Below are positions 8,357 through 16,143 of a stretch of 64,000 nucleotides of DNA, piece after piece. The position numbers were made by a program, and so were the translations under genes. Within the stretch, counting starts at the first letter, position 1, and the number at the start of each line of letters is the position of its first letter. The notes under the pieces are model-generated. The model ran no database searches and was not told where the DNA came from. It worked only from the letters and a program-made list of their open reading frames with translations. Origin of the DNA: an uncultured Polaromonas sp. (GTDB lineage Bacteria; Pseudomonadota; Gammaproteobacteria; Burkholderiales; Burkholderiaceae_C); NCBI GenBank assembly GCA_937863225.1, contig CALMEI010000040.1, positions 1 through 64,000 on the forward strand, in the 5' to 3' direction.

Positions 8357-9220
8357 TTATTTACCCAAAAAATGTTTTGCGTAACGTGCGGGCATATCTT
8401 GAAGGCGCATCATCATGGGCAAATCAGCAGTATTGAAATCAGGATCCCAAGCAGGAGCGCCCAATACTTTGGCACCTAAACGCAAATAGCCTTTTATCAA
8501 TGCGGGTGGTTCAAAGTCAAGCGAATCATTCAACTTTTCCACAGGTAGTGGCAGTCGAGGTCTGACTTGATGCTCTACCGGTGCGAGGTGTTTGGCTTTC
8601 ACCTGACGCCAAATACTTGCTGCCGCATCGCCACTGATGAGGCCATTGTGCATCATGGGAATGCTGGCGCAACCAATCATGGTATGCAATTGGTTACGCT
8701 CCATGAACGCTGCCAATGCGCCCCAAAGTGCCATGATGACGCCGCCTTGTCTGAAATCCGCATGCACACAACTGCGACCCAGCTCCACCATGTGTGGACG
8801 CAGCGCACGCAAACGCACCAAGTCAAACTCTGAATCGCTGTAAGTGCTACCAACGCGTTTGGCTTGTATCGGAGTTAAAACACGGTACGTGCCGATAACG
8901 CTTTGGCTTTGCTTATCGCGAACGATCAAATGCTCACAGTAATCGTCAAACAAATCGACATCATGACCAGCCAAACCCATGGGTGGCTTGATGCGCGCAC
9001 CCATCTCTGTCGCAAAAATGTCATACCTCAAACGCTGCGCTTCACGAACTTCGCTTTGGTGTTTGGCCCACGCGACTTCAATGCCGGTGTGCACGACTGG
9101 ATGACGATCAGTAACAATGACTTGATTTGCCCCAATATTCGTTGATTGGGAGGGGTGAAGTGACCCCCGTGGTAAAGATATCGGGGATATGTCAAACGTG
9201 GGGTTGGGTAATTCTTTCAT
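8357..9220 (-). CDS. GNAT-type N-acyltransferase, ornithine-acyl-ACP N-acyltransferase (OlsB)-like
   Basis: The sequence fits the OlsB/hemolysin-like GNAT family, which transfers a 3-hydroxyacyl group from ACP to ornithine in ornithine-lipid synthesis. Typical segments are EAQRLRYDIFATEMGARI near residue 58 and DLFDDYCEHLIVRD, followed by VIGTYRVLTP. VELGRSCVHADFRQGGVIMALW matches the acyl-CoA/ACP-binding core. ATG at 9220 is preferred over the ATG at 9229 because AAAGGA lies eight bases upstream of 9220. No olsA acyltransferase is adjacent, so the exact substrate is unproven. Confidence 0.75.
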   Translation of the reverse strand: MKELPNPTFDISPISLPRGSLHPSQSTNIGANQVIVTDRHPVVHTGIEVAWAKHQSEVREAQRLRYDIFATEMGARIKPPMGLAGHDVDLFDDYCEHLIVRDKQSQSVIGTYRVLTPIQAKRVGSTYSDSEFDLVRLRALRPHMVELGRSCVHADFRQGGVIMALWGALAAFMERNQLHTMIGCASIPMMHNGLISGDAAASIWRQVKAKHLAPVEHQVRPRLPLPVEKLNDSLDFEPPALIKGYLRLGAKVLGAPAWDPDFNTADLPMMMRLQDMPARYAKHFLGK

Positions 9221-9303
9221 GTTTTGCATCCTTTCATTGTTGATGGCTTACTCGGTGTGTCTCGTCTGTTTCGCTGCTTTTGGAATAAGTTTGACAGCCA
9301 ACT

Positions 9304-9330
9304 GTGACGTGCTGACGTCACCACGGTGAC
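9304..9330. promoter_or_regulatory. nested inverted repeats in the divergent olsB-like/arsR intergenic region
   Basis: GTGACGT (9304-9310) and ACGTCAC (9315-9321) form a perfect inverted repeat with a 4-base spacer. GTCACC and GGTGAC (9317-9322, 9325-9330) form a second one overlapping it. They lie between the two divergent starts and could be operators for the minus-strand gene. The binding protein is unknown; the 10-base centre is too wide for a CRP site. Confidence 0.35.
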
Positions 9331-9365
9331 AGTTTGATGACACCAAAAAAAAATACGCAAAAGCA

Positions 9366-9405
9366 TTGTCATTTCCATATTTCAAATATAATTGAAATAT
9401 GGAAA
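9366..9405 (+). promoter_or_regulatory. ars promoter with ArsR operator palindrome overlapping start codon
   Basis: TTTCCATATTTCAA (9372-9385) and TTGAAATATGGAAA (9392-9405) form perfect 14-base arms around a 6-base centre. A TATAAT -10 element (9387-9392) lies in the centre, and TTGTCA (9366-9371) could be the -35 at a short 15-base spacing. The ATG of arsR begins at 9399, inside the right arm. ArsR repressors bind A+T-rich inverted repeats over their own promoters, so this is the likely operator. The predicted transcript start falls at or next to the ATG. Confidence 0.75.
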
Positions 9406-9749
9406 CAATAAATAGAACCGAAATTTCAGAATCCACCGCTGTCAAATCTTTGGCTGCTTTAGCGCAAGCTCAGCGTCTGCGCGCTTTTAGGGCACTGGTG
9501 GTTGCTGGCAGTGATGGCTTAACGCCAGGTGCCATGGCAGAACGCCTGGATATTGCCGCAAGCGCTTTATCGTTTCATCTGAAAGAGCTGGTGCATTCGG
9601 GCCTAGCGAGTTGTGAACCGCGTGGTCGCTATTTGATTTATCGGGCCAATTTTGACCACATGACAGCATTACTCGCTTATCTCACTGAGCATTGTTGTCA
9701 AGGCCAAAACTGCGCCGTAACCGACCTCAACGCATGTCAAACGTGCTGA
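9399..9749 (+). CDS. arsR: ArsR/SmtB-family arsenic-responsive repressor
   Basis: A winged-helix repressor that leaves its operator when As(III) or Sb(III) binds. The helix-turn-helix region spans TPGAMAERLDIAASALSFHLKEL (about 42-64), followed by the wing CEPRGRYLIYRANF. The classic ELCVCD site is absent. Instead the C-terminus holds Cys99, Cys100, Cys105, Cys113 and Cys116, resembling the C-terminal three-cysteine metalloid site known in Acidithiobacillus ArsR. The ATG overlaps the operator palindrome and no ribosome site is visible, so the mRNA may be leaderless. It is first in the ars operon. Confidence 0.9.
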   Translation: METINRTEISESTAVKSLAALAQAQRLRAFRALVVAGSDGLTPGAMAERLDIAASALSFHLKELVHSGLASCEPRGRYLIYRANFDHMTALLAYLTEHCCQGQNCAVTDLNACQTC

Positions 9750-11161
9750 ACATGGCCGGCCTGGACATCGCCGACACCCTCAACCAAGGTTGCATGTGTC
9801 GCACCCTCGACACTGACCAATTGCGGCAAGAGCTGGAACGCGATGCCAGCTTACAAGGCTTGGCCCATGACATTGCCATTTCTCAACCGCATTTGTTTTC
9901 CAACAGCGTGGTTTTTTTGTCGCATCACACCTACCTAGAAATCAAAGCCTCCATCGCCACAATTGAACGGGTGATGCAATTGCCCGCTTACAAAACCTTG
10001 GCGCTCCAACATGCGCCGGCTATAGCACAAACATCATTCGGGCCACTGGGCGCTTTCATGGGTTACGACTTCCATGTCGATACCCTGCAATCACCACCCC
10101 AAGGCTCAAAGCTGATTGAAATCAATACCAATGCGGGTGGTGCCTTTCTCAACGCTGCAGTGGCACGCGCGCACCGTGCCTGCTGCACACCCATGGCTGA
10201 AGCCATGAACAGCTATGTGAATCTGGATACCCTAGAACAAACTTTTTTTGACATGTTTGTGAATGAATGGCGATTACAACGAGGGGATGTGCCCCTCAGA
10301 ACCGTCGCCATTGTTGACGACGCGCCGGATGCACAATATCTTTCACCCGAGTTTGAACTGTGTCGCCAAATGTTTGAGCAGCGGGGCGTTACCGCCTTCA
10401 TCACCGACCCGCAAAAGCTACAGTGGCGTGCTGGTCAACTGTGGTATCACGGCGCGGCAGGTGTCACAGCGATTGACTTGGTTTACAACCGCTTGACCGA
10501 CTTTGACTTTTCAGCACCTGTTCACCAAGCATTACGCAATGCATATGTTGCTGGTGATGTCGTTGTCTCACCACACCCCCATGCCCACGCCTTGCGTGCC
10601 AACAAGCAGCACTTGGTAACCCTGTCGGATGACGCCTTACTGAAAAGCTGGGGCATATCCAGTGACGATCGTGCCAATCTGTCCAACTGCATACCCAGCA
10701 CACAGCGCGTCACCCGCGAACTCGCAGATGCATTGTGGGCACAGCGAAAACAATTCTTTTTCAAACCCGTGGCTGGCTACGGCAGCAAAGCAACGTATCG
10801 AGGTGACAAACTGACCAAGCGGGTATGGGAAGAGATTTTGGCCGGAAATTGGGGCGACTATATTGCGCAAGAAATCGCTTCAGTTGGTCATCGTTTGGTG
10901 AATGTGGACGGTGTTGCAACCGATTTGAAGTTTGACATCCGTGCCTACACCTATGCTGGGCAAATACAACTGTTGGCAGCACGCACCTACAACGGCCAAA
11001 CCACCAACTTCCGAACTGAAGGCGGTGGCTTTTCACCCATCGTGGTATTGCCGCCAATGGCTGGCACCTTAGCCGACACCTTGGCTGAACATACTTACAA
11101 CATTAACCAGCCAGACCCTGATGCAAAGCCCAGTTATTGTCCGACGCCATGCGCTTGTTAA
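9734..11161 (+). CDS. ATP-grasp-like protein of unknown function within the ars operon
   Basis: I do not recognise a named family. The N-terminal half has KLIEINTNAGGAFLNAAVARA (about 133-153). The C-terminal half has FFFKPVAGYGSKATYRGDKL (about 338-357), followed by DLKFDIRAYTYAGQIQLLAARTY and NFRTEGGGFSPI. Together these resemble the ATP-binding lysine, glycine-rich loop and metal ligands of ATP-grasp ligases, perhaps in permuted order. Cysteines occur near the N-terminus (CMC) and at the very end (CPTPCAC). ATG at 9734 overlaps arsR by 16 bases; a longer start at 9692 is possible. A role in arsenic chemistry or resistance is inferred from position only. Confidence 0.65.
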   Translation: MSNVLNMAGLDIADTLNQGCMCRTLDTDQLRQELERDASLQGLAHDIAISQPHLFSNSVVFLSHHTYLEIKASIATIERVMQLPAYKTLALQHAPAIAQTSFGPLGAFMGYDFHVDTLQSPPQGSKLIEINTNAGGAFLNAAVARAHRACCTPMAEAMNSYVNLDTLEQTFFDMFVNEWRLQRGDVPLRTVAIVDDAPDAQYLSPEFELCRQMFEQRGVTAFITDPQKLQWRAGQLWYHGAAGVTAIDLVYNRLTDFDFSAPVHQALRNAYVAGDVVVSPHPHAHALRANKQHLVTLSDDALLKSWGISSDDRANLSNCIPSTQRVTRELADALWAQRKQFFFKPVAGYGSKATYRGDKLTKRVWEEILAGNWGDYIAQEIASVGHRLVNVDGVATDLKFDIRAYTYAGQIQLLAARTYNGQTTNFRTEGGGFSPIVVLPPMAGTLADTLAEHTYNINQPDPDAKPSYCPTPCAC

Positions 11162-11203
11162 CCGCTAGACCACACAACTTTTAAATTTGAGGAAAGAAAA
11201 CAA

Positions 11204-11707
11204 ATGACAAGTAAGCCGCCCATCAACGTTTTGTTTTTATGCACCCACAACTCAGCCCGCAGCATACTGGCAGAGGCGCTGCTAAACCACCTTGGCCAAG
11301 GCAGATTTAAAGGGTTTTCGGCTGGCAGTAGCCCACGCGACAACCAGCAACCCAACCCATTGGGCTTGCAAACCCTACACAGCGCAGGTATCCAAACCGA
11401 CGGTTTGTATAGCAAAAGCTGGGACGAATTCGCTAAACCTGACGCACCTAAGATGGATTTGGTCATCACCGTGTGCGACAACGCTGCAGGCGAAGTCTGC
11501 CCATTTTGGCCTGGACAACCAGCTACCGCACATTGGAGCTATGCCGACCCCTCTGCCGGCAACGGCACTGATGCTGAAAAGCTAGAGGCATTCCGCCAAA
11601 CCTTGCACGCCATCCGTCGCCGGCTGGAGCTTTTCATTAACCTGCCAGAAGCCAGCTTAACCACTTTGATGTTGCAAACCAGCGCACGTGAACTCGCCAA
11701 AATCTGA
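11204..11707 (+). CDS. arsC: arsenate reductase, low-molecular-weight phosphatase fold
   Basis: This type reduces As(V) to As(III) using a phosphatase-like P-loop and, usually, thioredoxin or mycothiol/glutaredoxin. The P-loop LFLCTHNSARSILAEALL is at residues 10-27 (catalytic CxxNxxRS). GFSAGSSPRDNQQPNPLGL and MDLVITVCDNAAGEVCPFWPG with HWSYADPSAG follow, matching ArsC of the LMW-PTP type. GAGGAAAG precedes the ATG. It is in the operon just before the acr3 exporter gene. A second, unrelated arsC lies downstream. Confidence 0.92.
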   Translation: MTSKPPINVLFLCTHNSARSILAEALLNHLGQGRFKGFSAGSSPRDNQQPNPLGLQTLHSAGIQTDGLYSKSWDEFAKPDAPKMDLVITVCDNAAGEVCPFWPGQPATAHWSYADPSAGNGTDAEKLEAFRQTLHAIRRRLELFINLPEASLTTLMLQTSARELAKI

Positions 11708-11726
11708 ATAACTGCGAAAGAAAAAT

Positions 11727-12752
11727 ATGAATCTATTTGAACGTTATTTGAGTCTCTGGGTTGCACTGTGCATTGTGGTGGGCGTGGTCTTGGGACAGCT
11801 TGCACCGGGTCTGTTTCATGCGATAGGAGATATGCAAATTGCACAGGTCAATTTACCTGTTGGCATTTTGGTATGGATGATGATCATCCCGATGCTGATG
11901 AAAATTGACTTTAAAACCATTGGTGATGTAAAAAAACACCGCAAAGGCATAGCCGTCACATTGCTCATGAATTGGCTTGTCAATCCAGTCAGCATGATGC
12001 TATTAGGCTGGCTATTTATTCGCCATTGGTTTGCACCTTACCTGCCTGCCGATCAACTGGACAGCTATATCGCAGGCCTCATCTTGCTGGCTGCTGCACC
12101 TTGCACAGCAATGGTGTTTGTATGGAGTCGCTTAACCCACGGCGACCCGCTATATACCTTCTGCCAAGTCGCCATCAATGATGTGATTTTGATATTTGCC
12201 TACGCGCCGATTGTTGCTCTGTTACTGGGTATTTCGGCGATTGTCGTGCCTTGGAACACCCTCTTTTTATCGGTATTACTTTATATCGTTGTACCGATTA
12301 TTTTGGCGCAAATTTGGCGTGCGGTATTGCTTAAAGACGGAACAGCTGCTTTTGAACGTGTTGTATCGCGCGTCAGCCATGCATCTATGGGCGCCTTGTT
12401 GATGACATTGGTGTTGCTTTTTGCATTTCAGGGTGAAGCTATTTTGGCGCAACCACTCGTGATTGGACTTCTGGCCATTCCAATCTTGATTTCAGTCATC
12501 ATCAATGCTGGCTTGGCCTACTTGCTCAACCGTGCTTGGGGCGAGAAACATAATGTAGCCTGCCCCTCGGCTCTGATTGGCTCTTCTAATTTTTTTGAAC
12601 TTGCAGTAGCTGCAGCCATCAGTTTGTTTGGCCTCAATTCTGGTGCAGCACTGGCCACGGTTGTTGGCGTTTTAGTAGAAGTTCCCGTCATGCTGCTTGT
12701 GGTGAATATCGTTAACCGTAGCAAAAATTGGTATGAGCACGCGCAATCATAA
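11727..12752 (+). CDS. acr3: arsenite efflux permease, ACR3 family
   Basis: Acr3 pumps As(III) out through the inner membrane, driven by the proton motive force. The 341-residue protein has about ten hydrophobic segments. Family motifs are visible: VGILVWMMIIPMLMKIDF near residue 46, then GWLFIRHWFAPYLP, and LAAAPCTAMVFVWSRLTHGDP with the key cysteine (about Cys120). The C-terminal segment includes ALIGSSNFFELAVAAAISLFGL. It starts 19 bases after the LMW-type arsC. Such genes are often also named arsB, though they are unrelated to the E. coli ArsB. Confidence 0.95.
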   Translation: MNLFERYLSLWVALCIVVGVVLGQLAPGLFHAIGDMQIAQVNLPVGILVWMMIIPMLMKIDFKTIGDVKKHRKGIAVTLLMNWLVNPVSMMLLGWLFIRHWFAPYLPADQLDSYIAGLILLAAAPCTAMVFVWSRLTHGDPLYTFCQVAINDVILIFAYAPIVALLLGISAIVVPWNTLFLSVLLYIVVPIILAQIWRAVLLKDGTAAFERVVSRVSHASMGALLMTLVLLFAFQGEAILAQPLVIGLLAIPILISVIINAGLAYLLNRAWGEKHNVACPSALIGSSNFFELAVAAAISLFGLNSGAALATVVGVLVEVPVMLLVVNIVNRSKNWYEHAQS

Positions 12753-12785
12753 TCAATACTTTATCAAGCCATTCAGGATTAAAAA

Positions 12786-13226
12786 ATGAGCAACATCACC
12801 ATCTACCACAACCCCAACTGCGGCACCTCACGCAATGTGTTGGCGCTGATTCGCAACTCGGGGGACGAACCCCACGTGATTGAATACCTAAAGACCCCGC
12901 CCAGCCGTGCAGACTTGGTTACGCTCATCGCACAGATGGGTGTAGCCGTGCGCGATGTGCTGCGCCAAAAAGGCACGCCCTATGACGAATTGAACTTGGG
13001 CAACCCTGCGCTTAGCGACGCCGCATTGATAGACGCCATGGTGGCCCACCCCATTTTGATGAATCGCCCCATCGTGGTCACCCCACTGGGCACCAAACTG
13101 TACCGCCCGTCAGAAGCCGTACTGGACATTTTGCCCAACCCCCAACAAGCCGCGTTCAGCAAAGAAGATGGCGAACACGTTGTCAACGCGCAGGGGGAAA
13201 AAGTAAAGCGCAACGACAATGCATAA
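12786..13226 (+). CDS. arsC: arsenate reductase, glutaredoxin-dependent ArsC (ArsC/Spx fold)
   Basis: This ArsC reduces arsenate with glutathione and glutaredoxin. The catalytic motif [18 protein letters not shown] (active Cys about residue 12) opens the protein. [26 protein letters not shown] and [19 protein letters not shown] follow, the last carrying an arginine of the anion-binding set. Its length of 146 residues is normal. The coding sequence is visibly richer in G+C than acr3, and it overlaps arsH by 8 bases, suggesting that arsC2-arsH arrived as a unit. Confidence 0.94.
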   Translation: MSNITIYHNPNCGTSRNVLALIRNSGDEPHVIEYLKTPPSRADLVTLIAQMGVAVRDVLRQKGTPYDELNLGNPALSDAALIDAMVAHPILMNRPIVVTPLGTKLYRPSEAVLDILPNPQQAAFSKEDGEHVVNAQGEKVKRNDNA

Positions 13227-13956
13227 GCTACAAGATCTACAAGACATCCCCCAACTAGACACAGCACATTTTGTTGTGCCTACGCAAGCTGCGTTGCGGC
13301 CTCAACATAACACCACGCACCCACCACGTATCTTGATGCTGTACGGTTCGCTGCGCGAGCGCTCGTTCAGCCGACTGCTGAGCGAAGAAGCCGCACGATT
13401 GCTCACCGCCATGGGTTGCGAAGTGCGCACCTTTAACCCACATGGACTGCCGCTGGTAGACGATGCACCCGACACCCACCCCAAAGTACAAGAGCTTCGC
13501 GAGTTAGCACTGTGGGCCGAAGGCATGGTGTGGACATCCCCAGAGCGGCACGGCGCGATGACCGGCATCATGAAAACCCAAATCGACTGGATACCCCTGT
13601 CCGCAGGCGCCGTGCGCCCCACCCAAGGCAAAACGCTGGCGGTGATGCAAGTCTGCGGCGGCTCGCAGTCGTTCAACGCCGTCAACCAACTGCGCGTGCT
13701 AGGCCGCTGGATGCGCATGCTGACCATCCCCAACCAATCGTCGGTGGCCAAAGCTTTCCTAGAATTCAACGAATCCGGCCGCATGAAATCATCCCCCTAC
13801 TACGACCGCGTGGTGGACGTGATGGAAGAACTCGTCAAGTTCACCCTACTGACCCGCGACATCTCGCCCTACCTGGTAGACCGCTACAGCGAACGCAAAG
13901 AAAGCGCCGAGGCGCTGATGAAACGGGTGAATCAGAAGTCGATTTCGGATAGTTAG
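13219..13956 (+). CDS. arsH: ArsH, NADPH:FMN oxidoreductase for organoarsenicals
   Basis: ArsH is a flavodoxin-like NADPH-FMN reductase that oxidises trivalent organoarsenicals. Family signatures are [21 protein letters not shown] at about residue 38, [11 protein letters not shown] near 74 and [24 protein letters not shown] near 110, then [18 protein letters not shown]. The C-terminal [14 protein letters not shown] is also typical. It is last in the ars operon. It has high G+C third positions compared with the genes upstream of 12.75 kb. Confidence 0.94.
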   Translation: MHKLQDLQDIPQLDTAHFVVPTQAALRPQHNTTHPPRILMLYGSLRERSFSRLLSEEAARLLTAMGCEVRTFNPHGLPLVDDAPDTHPKVQELRELALWAEGMVWTSPERHGAMTGIMKTQIDWIPLSAGAVRPTQGKTLAVMQVCGGSQSFNAVNQLRVLGRWMRMLTIPNQSSVAKAFLEFNESGRMKSSPYYDRVVDVMEELVKFTLLTRDISPYLVDRYSERKESAEALMKRVNQKSISDS

Positions 13957-14023
13957 TTTGCGATGCACACTGCACTTGAAAAATCAAACTACATCAAAAC
14001 ACAAGCGCATTAAAGATTCTTTT

Positions 14024-14084
14024 GCTATGTATTTAATAGCAGTCTAGGCAATAACTACGCCGGCTACAGTCATTTTTTGATAGC
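14024..14084 (+). repeat. dispersed ATAGC/AGGCAA repeat, copy A
   Basis: GCTATGTATTTAATAGC at 14024-14040 is followed by AGTCTAGGCAATAACTACGC, CGGCTACAGTC and an A/T tail ending ATAGC. This is the family layout: a hairpin head GCTATN7ATAGC, then AGGCAA, then GCCGGCTAC. The non-coding stretch 13957-14405 holds this copy, copy B and two other repeats; no gene was seen in it. Confidence 0.85.
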
Positions 14085-14092
14085 ATGCAAAT

Positions 14093-14158
14093 GCTATTTA
14101 TTTAATAGCACTATAGGCAACAAACACGCCAGCTAGAGCCACATTTGGCATATATTCT
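14093..14158 (+). repeat. dispersed ATAGC/AGGCAA repeat, copy B
   Basis: GCTATTTATTTAATAGC (14093-14109), then CACTATAGGCAACAAACACG, CCAGCTAGAGCCA and a T/A-rich tail. It is in tandem with copy A, eight bases apart and in the same orientation, and is the only such pair in the window. Confidence 0.85.
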
Positions 14159-14182
14159 CTCGTGACCAATCACCCTACCCGA

Positions 14183-14205
14183 CATTCCCGCGCAGGCGGG
14201 AATCC
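14183..14205. repeat. REP-like palindrome
   Basis: ATTCCCGC and GCGGGAAT form a perfect 8-base stem with a GCAG loop, flanked by C and CC. Palindromes of this form are dispersed in many proteobacterial genomes. Only one copy was seen in this window. Confidence 0.7.
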
Positions 14206-14217
14206 ACCGCCCCACCC

Positions 14218-14242
14218 GTTCATCCTGAGCTTGTCGAAGAAC
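14218..14242. repeat. short dispersed repeat of the 'TCCTGAGCTTGTCGAA' type
   Basis: GTTCATCCTGAGCTTGTC followed by GAAGAAC is a widespread intergenic repeat of proteobacteria, here 12 bases after the REP-like palindrome. The two sit side by side between the ars operon and the next gene, which marks the region as a landing place for small repeats. Confidence 0.65.
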
Positions 14243-14405
14243 AAAGGATTCAAGGCAATAAGTTGTCTTCAGATATTCTGATTTTGATCCGCCTAATAAA
14301 CCAGAAATTCACTGGAAATATAGATGACCAAATTATCACGTATTAGCCTGATTGTGTTGCGTATATTGCAGCATAATTGCATTAGGTGCCTCAAAGGAGA
14401 AGGAT

Positions 14406-14819
14406 TTGAATAAGAAACTTTTGTCCGCTCTTGCCATAGTTGTCAGTCTTCACTCGACAGTAGCAACCGCTGAAATCACAGGGAATGAGTTGCACATATG
14501 GCTTGGATCCAAAAATTCCGCGGATAGTTTGCGAGGCTATGCCTACCTTGAAGGAGTACTAGATGCAGAAGACTTCTATCTCACTAATGAAATCTTCGTT
14601 GCATTACTCGAAAAGAACCCAACTGCAAATCGGTTTAAGGTCGCGCATATTTGCTTTGACGATGCAAAGGTCACTCTCGGACAAATCAAAGACATCGTCT
14701 ACAAGTACCTTGAAGACAACCCCGCCAAGCGGCATATTCGCGCGCATTCGTTAGTTCGTTACGCTCTCATGGAAACTTTCGCATGTACCAAGAATCCGCA
14801 GTCTTCTCCTACGAAGTAA
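14406..14819 (+). CDS. exported Rap1a/Tai-like family protein
   Basis: From TTG at 14406, AAGGAGAAGG lies directly upstream and the product starts with a signal peptide: NKK, then LLSALAIVVSLHSTVATA. A longer start at 14352 would bury this signal. The mature part has GYAYLEGVLDAEDFY, a cysteine in HICFDD, VTLGQIKDIVYKYLEDNP, and SLVRYALMETFAC ending in a second cysteine. This is the pattern of the Rap1a/Tai domain, known from periplasmic immunity proteins against type VI amidase effectors. No effector gene is adjacent, so immunity is unproven. Confidence 0.65.
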   Translation: MNKKLLSALAIVVSLHSTVATAEITGNELHIWLGSKNSADSLRGYAYLEGVLDAEDFYLTNEIFVALLEKNPTANRFKVAHICFDDAKVTLGQIKDIVYKYLEDNPAKRHIRAHSLVRYALMETFACTKNPQSSPTK

Positions 14820-14910
14820 AGGAATCATCACATGCCCACAAATATCCCGTCATCGTAGCCGACTACCTTTAGTTACTGCTGAACTCCAACGTTTGGCAAC
14901 ACGAACACAA

Positions 14911-14976
14911 ATGATTTCGCTCATCAACTTCGCATACGGCTCGAACATACTTCATAGTCGACTGCAGGAACGTTGA
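14911..14976 (+). pseudogene. remnant of a gamma-glutamylcyclotransferase-like gene
   Basis: Twenty-one codons from ATG 14911 to TGA 14974-14976 read NFAYGSNILHSRLQER. This is close to the N-terminal nucleotide-fold signature FAYGSNM...RL of gamma-glutamylcyclotransferases, but the rest of the gene is missing. The whole gap 14820-15202 holds only this fragment and repeat copy C, which suggests decay after a deletion or repeat insertion. Confidence 0.45.
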
Positions 14977-15036
14977 CCACAAGACAATCCGATCGGAGTT
15001 GACTCAGCTCAAACGTTATACACCAATAAAATCACA

Positions 15037-15090
15037 ATTTATACCTATATCCAGCGTATTCATTGCCTAAAGTGCTATTAAATACATAGC
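15037..15090 (-). repeat. dispersed ATAGC/AGGCAA repeat, copy C (reverse)
   Basis: On the minus strand it reads GCTATGTATTTAATAGC (15090-15074), then ACTTTAGGCAATGAATACGC and a diverged TGGATAT where other copies have CGGCTAC. It lies between the cyclotransferase remnant and the hydrolase gene. Confidence 0.75.
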
Positions 15091-15202
15091 ATATTGATTT
15101 CAGAGTTTACTCTCTAAAACGTGGTTACAGTCGTAACACGTGTAGATTCATGGTCGCAAAGCTGTTACCGTTGCGAAGGTTCAGAATAAAAAATACGGTT
15201 GC

Positions 15203-16018
15203 ATGGCTTACAAAACAACACTGGCACAAAACTCTCTTGCTGATGACGATGAAGTGCATCACCCGCCTCCTGCGCTGGCTTTGATGGCTTTGGAGTTTCG
15301 GGTGTTTGCTGAATTTTGGACATTGCTGCCTGCTTGGCCGGCATTACGGCGCGCGCCCACTGGGGACGGCCACTGCGTGATTATTTTTCCTGGCTTGGCA
15401 GCAGGTGATGCCAGCACTGCACCGCTGCGCATGTATTTAACCAGCTTGGGCTATGAAGTGGATGGCTGGAACCAAGGCTTGAATTTAGGGCCAAGGCAAG
15501 GCGTATTAGAAGCTGCGAAAGCGCAAGTGATGGCTGACTTTAAAAAATCGGGTCGCAAAGTCAGCTTAATTGGGTGGAGCTTAGGCGGCATTTATGCACG
15601 CGAAATTGCCAAAATGTTGCCCGACATGGTGCATTGCGTCATCACCCTTGGCACACCATTTGCCAGTACACCCAAGTCAACCAATTTGTGGCGCTTGTAC
15701 GAATTGGCAACGGGTCGCAAAGTGGAACACGAAGCTGGCAAATTCAACTTGAGCGAAGCACCGCCCATGCCGACTGCCAGTATTTATTCCAAAACTGATG
15801 GCGTGGTGGCTTGGCAAGGCAGCATTCAAGCGCCCAGCAAAAACAATGATCGAACCGAGAACATCGAGGTATTCGCCAGCCACATTGGATTGGGTGTCAA
15901 CCCCAGCACGTGGTGGGCGGTGGCGAACCGTTTGTCGCAAACGCACAAAAACTGGACCCCATTTGTGCCGCCCAAATTAATGGGCTTGCAAAATGTGCTT
16001 TATCCGCAAAGCAAGTAA
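15203..16018 (+). CDS. alpha/beta hydrolase, lipase/PGAP1-like
   Basis: A 271-residue serine hydrolase. The nucleophile elbow VSLIGWSLGGIYAREIAKMLP has Ser at about residue 126. CVIIFPGLAAGDASTAPLRMYL contributes the oxyanion region near residue 60, and VITLGTPFAS follows the elbow. An aspartate in IYSKTDGVVAW and a histidine in VFASHIGLGVNP complete a plausible triad. No signal peptide is evident, so it is probably cytoplasmic. The substrate is unknown. It stands alone between two repeat copies. Confidence 0.82.
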   Translation: MAYKTTLAQNSLADDDEVHHPPPALALMALEFRVFAEFWTLLPAWPALRRAPTGDGHCVIIFPGLAAGDASTAPLRMYLTSLGYEVDGWNQGLNLGPRQGVLEAAKAQVMADFKKSGRKVSLIGWSLGGIYAREIAKMLPDMVHCVITLGTPFASTPKSTNLWRLYELATGRKVEHEAGKFNLSEAPPMPTASIYSKTDGVVAWQGSIQAPSKNNDRTENIEVFASHIGLGVNPSTWWAVANRLSQTHKNWTPFVPPKLMGLQNVLYPQSK

Positions 16019-16053
16019 CCCACGTACACATTCATAGCGCTATACCTCTTAAC

Positions 16054-16122
16054 GCTATAATTTATATAGCACTATAGGCAATAAATACGCCGGCTACAGG
16101 CCAAAATCTTATAAATTTTGGC
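16054..16122 (+). repeat. dispersed ATAGC/AGGCAA repeat, copy D
   Basis: GCTATAATTTATATAGC (16054-16070), then ACTATAGGCAATAAATACGC, CGGCTACAGG and a terminal hairpin CCAAAAT...ATTTTGG. It is the best-preserved copy and lies between convergent genes, where its hairpins might help end transcription. Confidence 0.9.
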
Positions 16123-16143
16123 ATTAAGTTTAAGTGTTAGCGC

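Noticed and set aside
9301..9322. CRP-type site in the olsB-like/arsR gap
   Set aside because: The TGTGA and TCAC halves are 10 bases apart instead of 6.
15005..15025. Integron attC-like end (CTCAAACGTTATAC)
   Set aside because: It recalls the 3' end of an attC site, but no matching 5' half or fold was found within 150 bases and no integrase is present.
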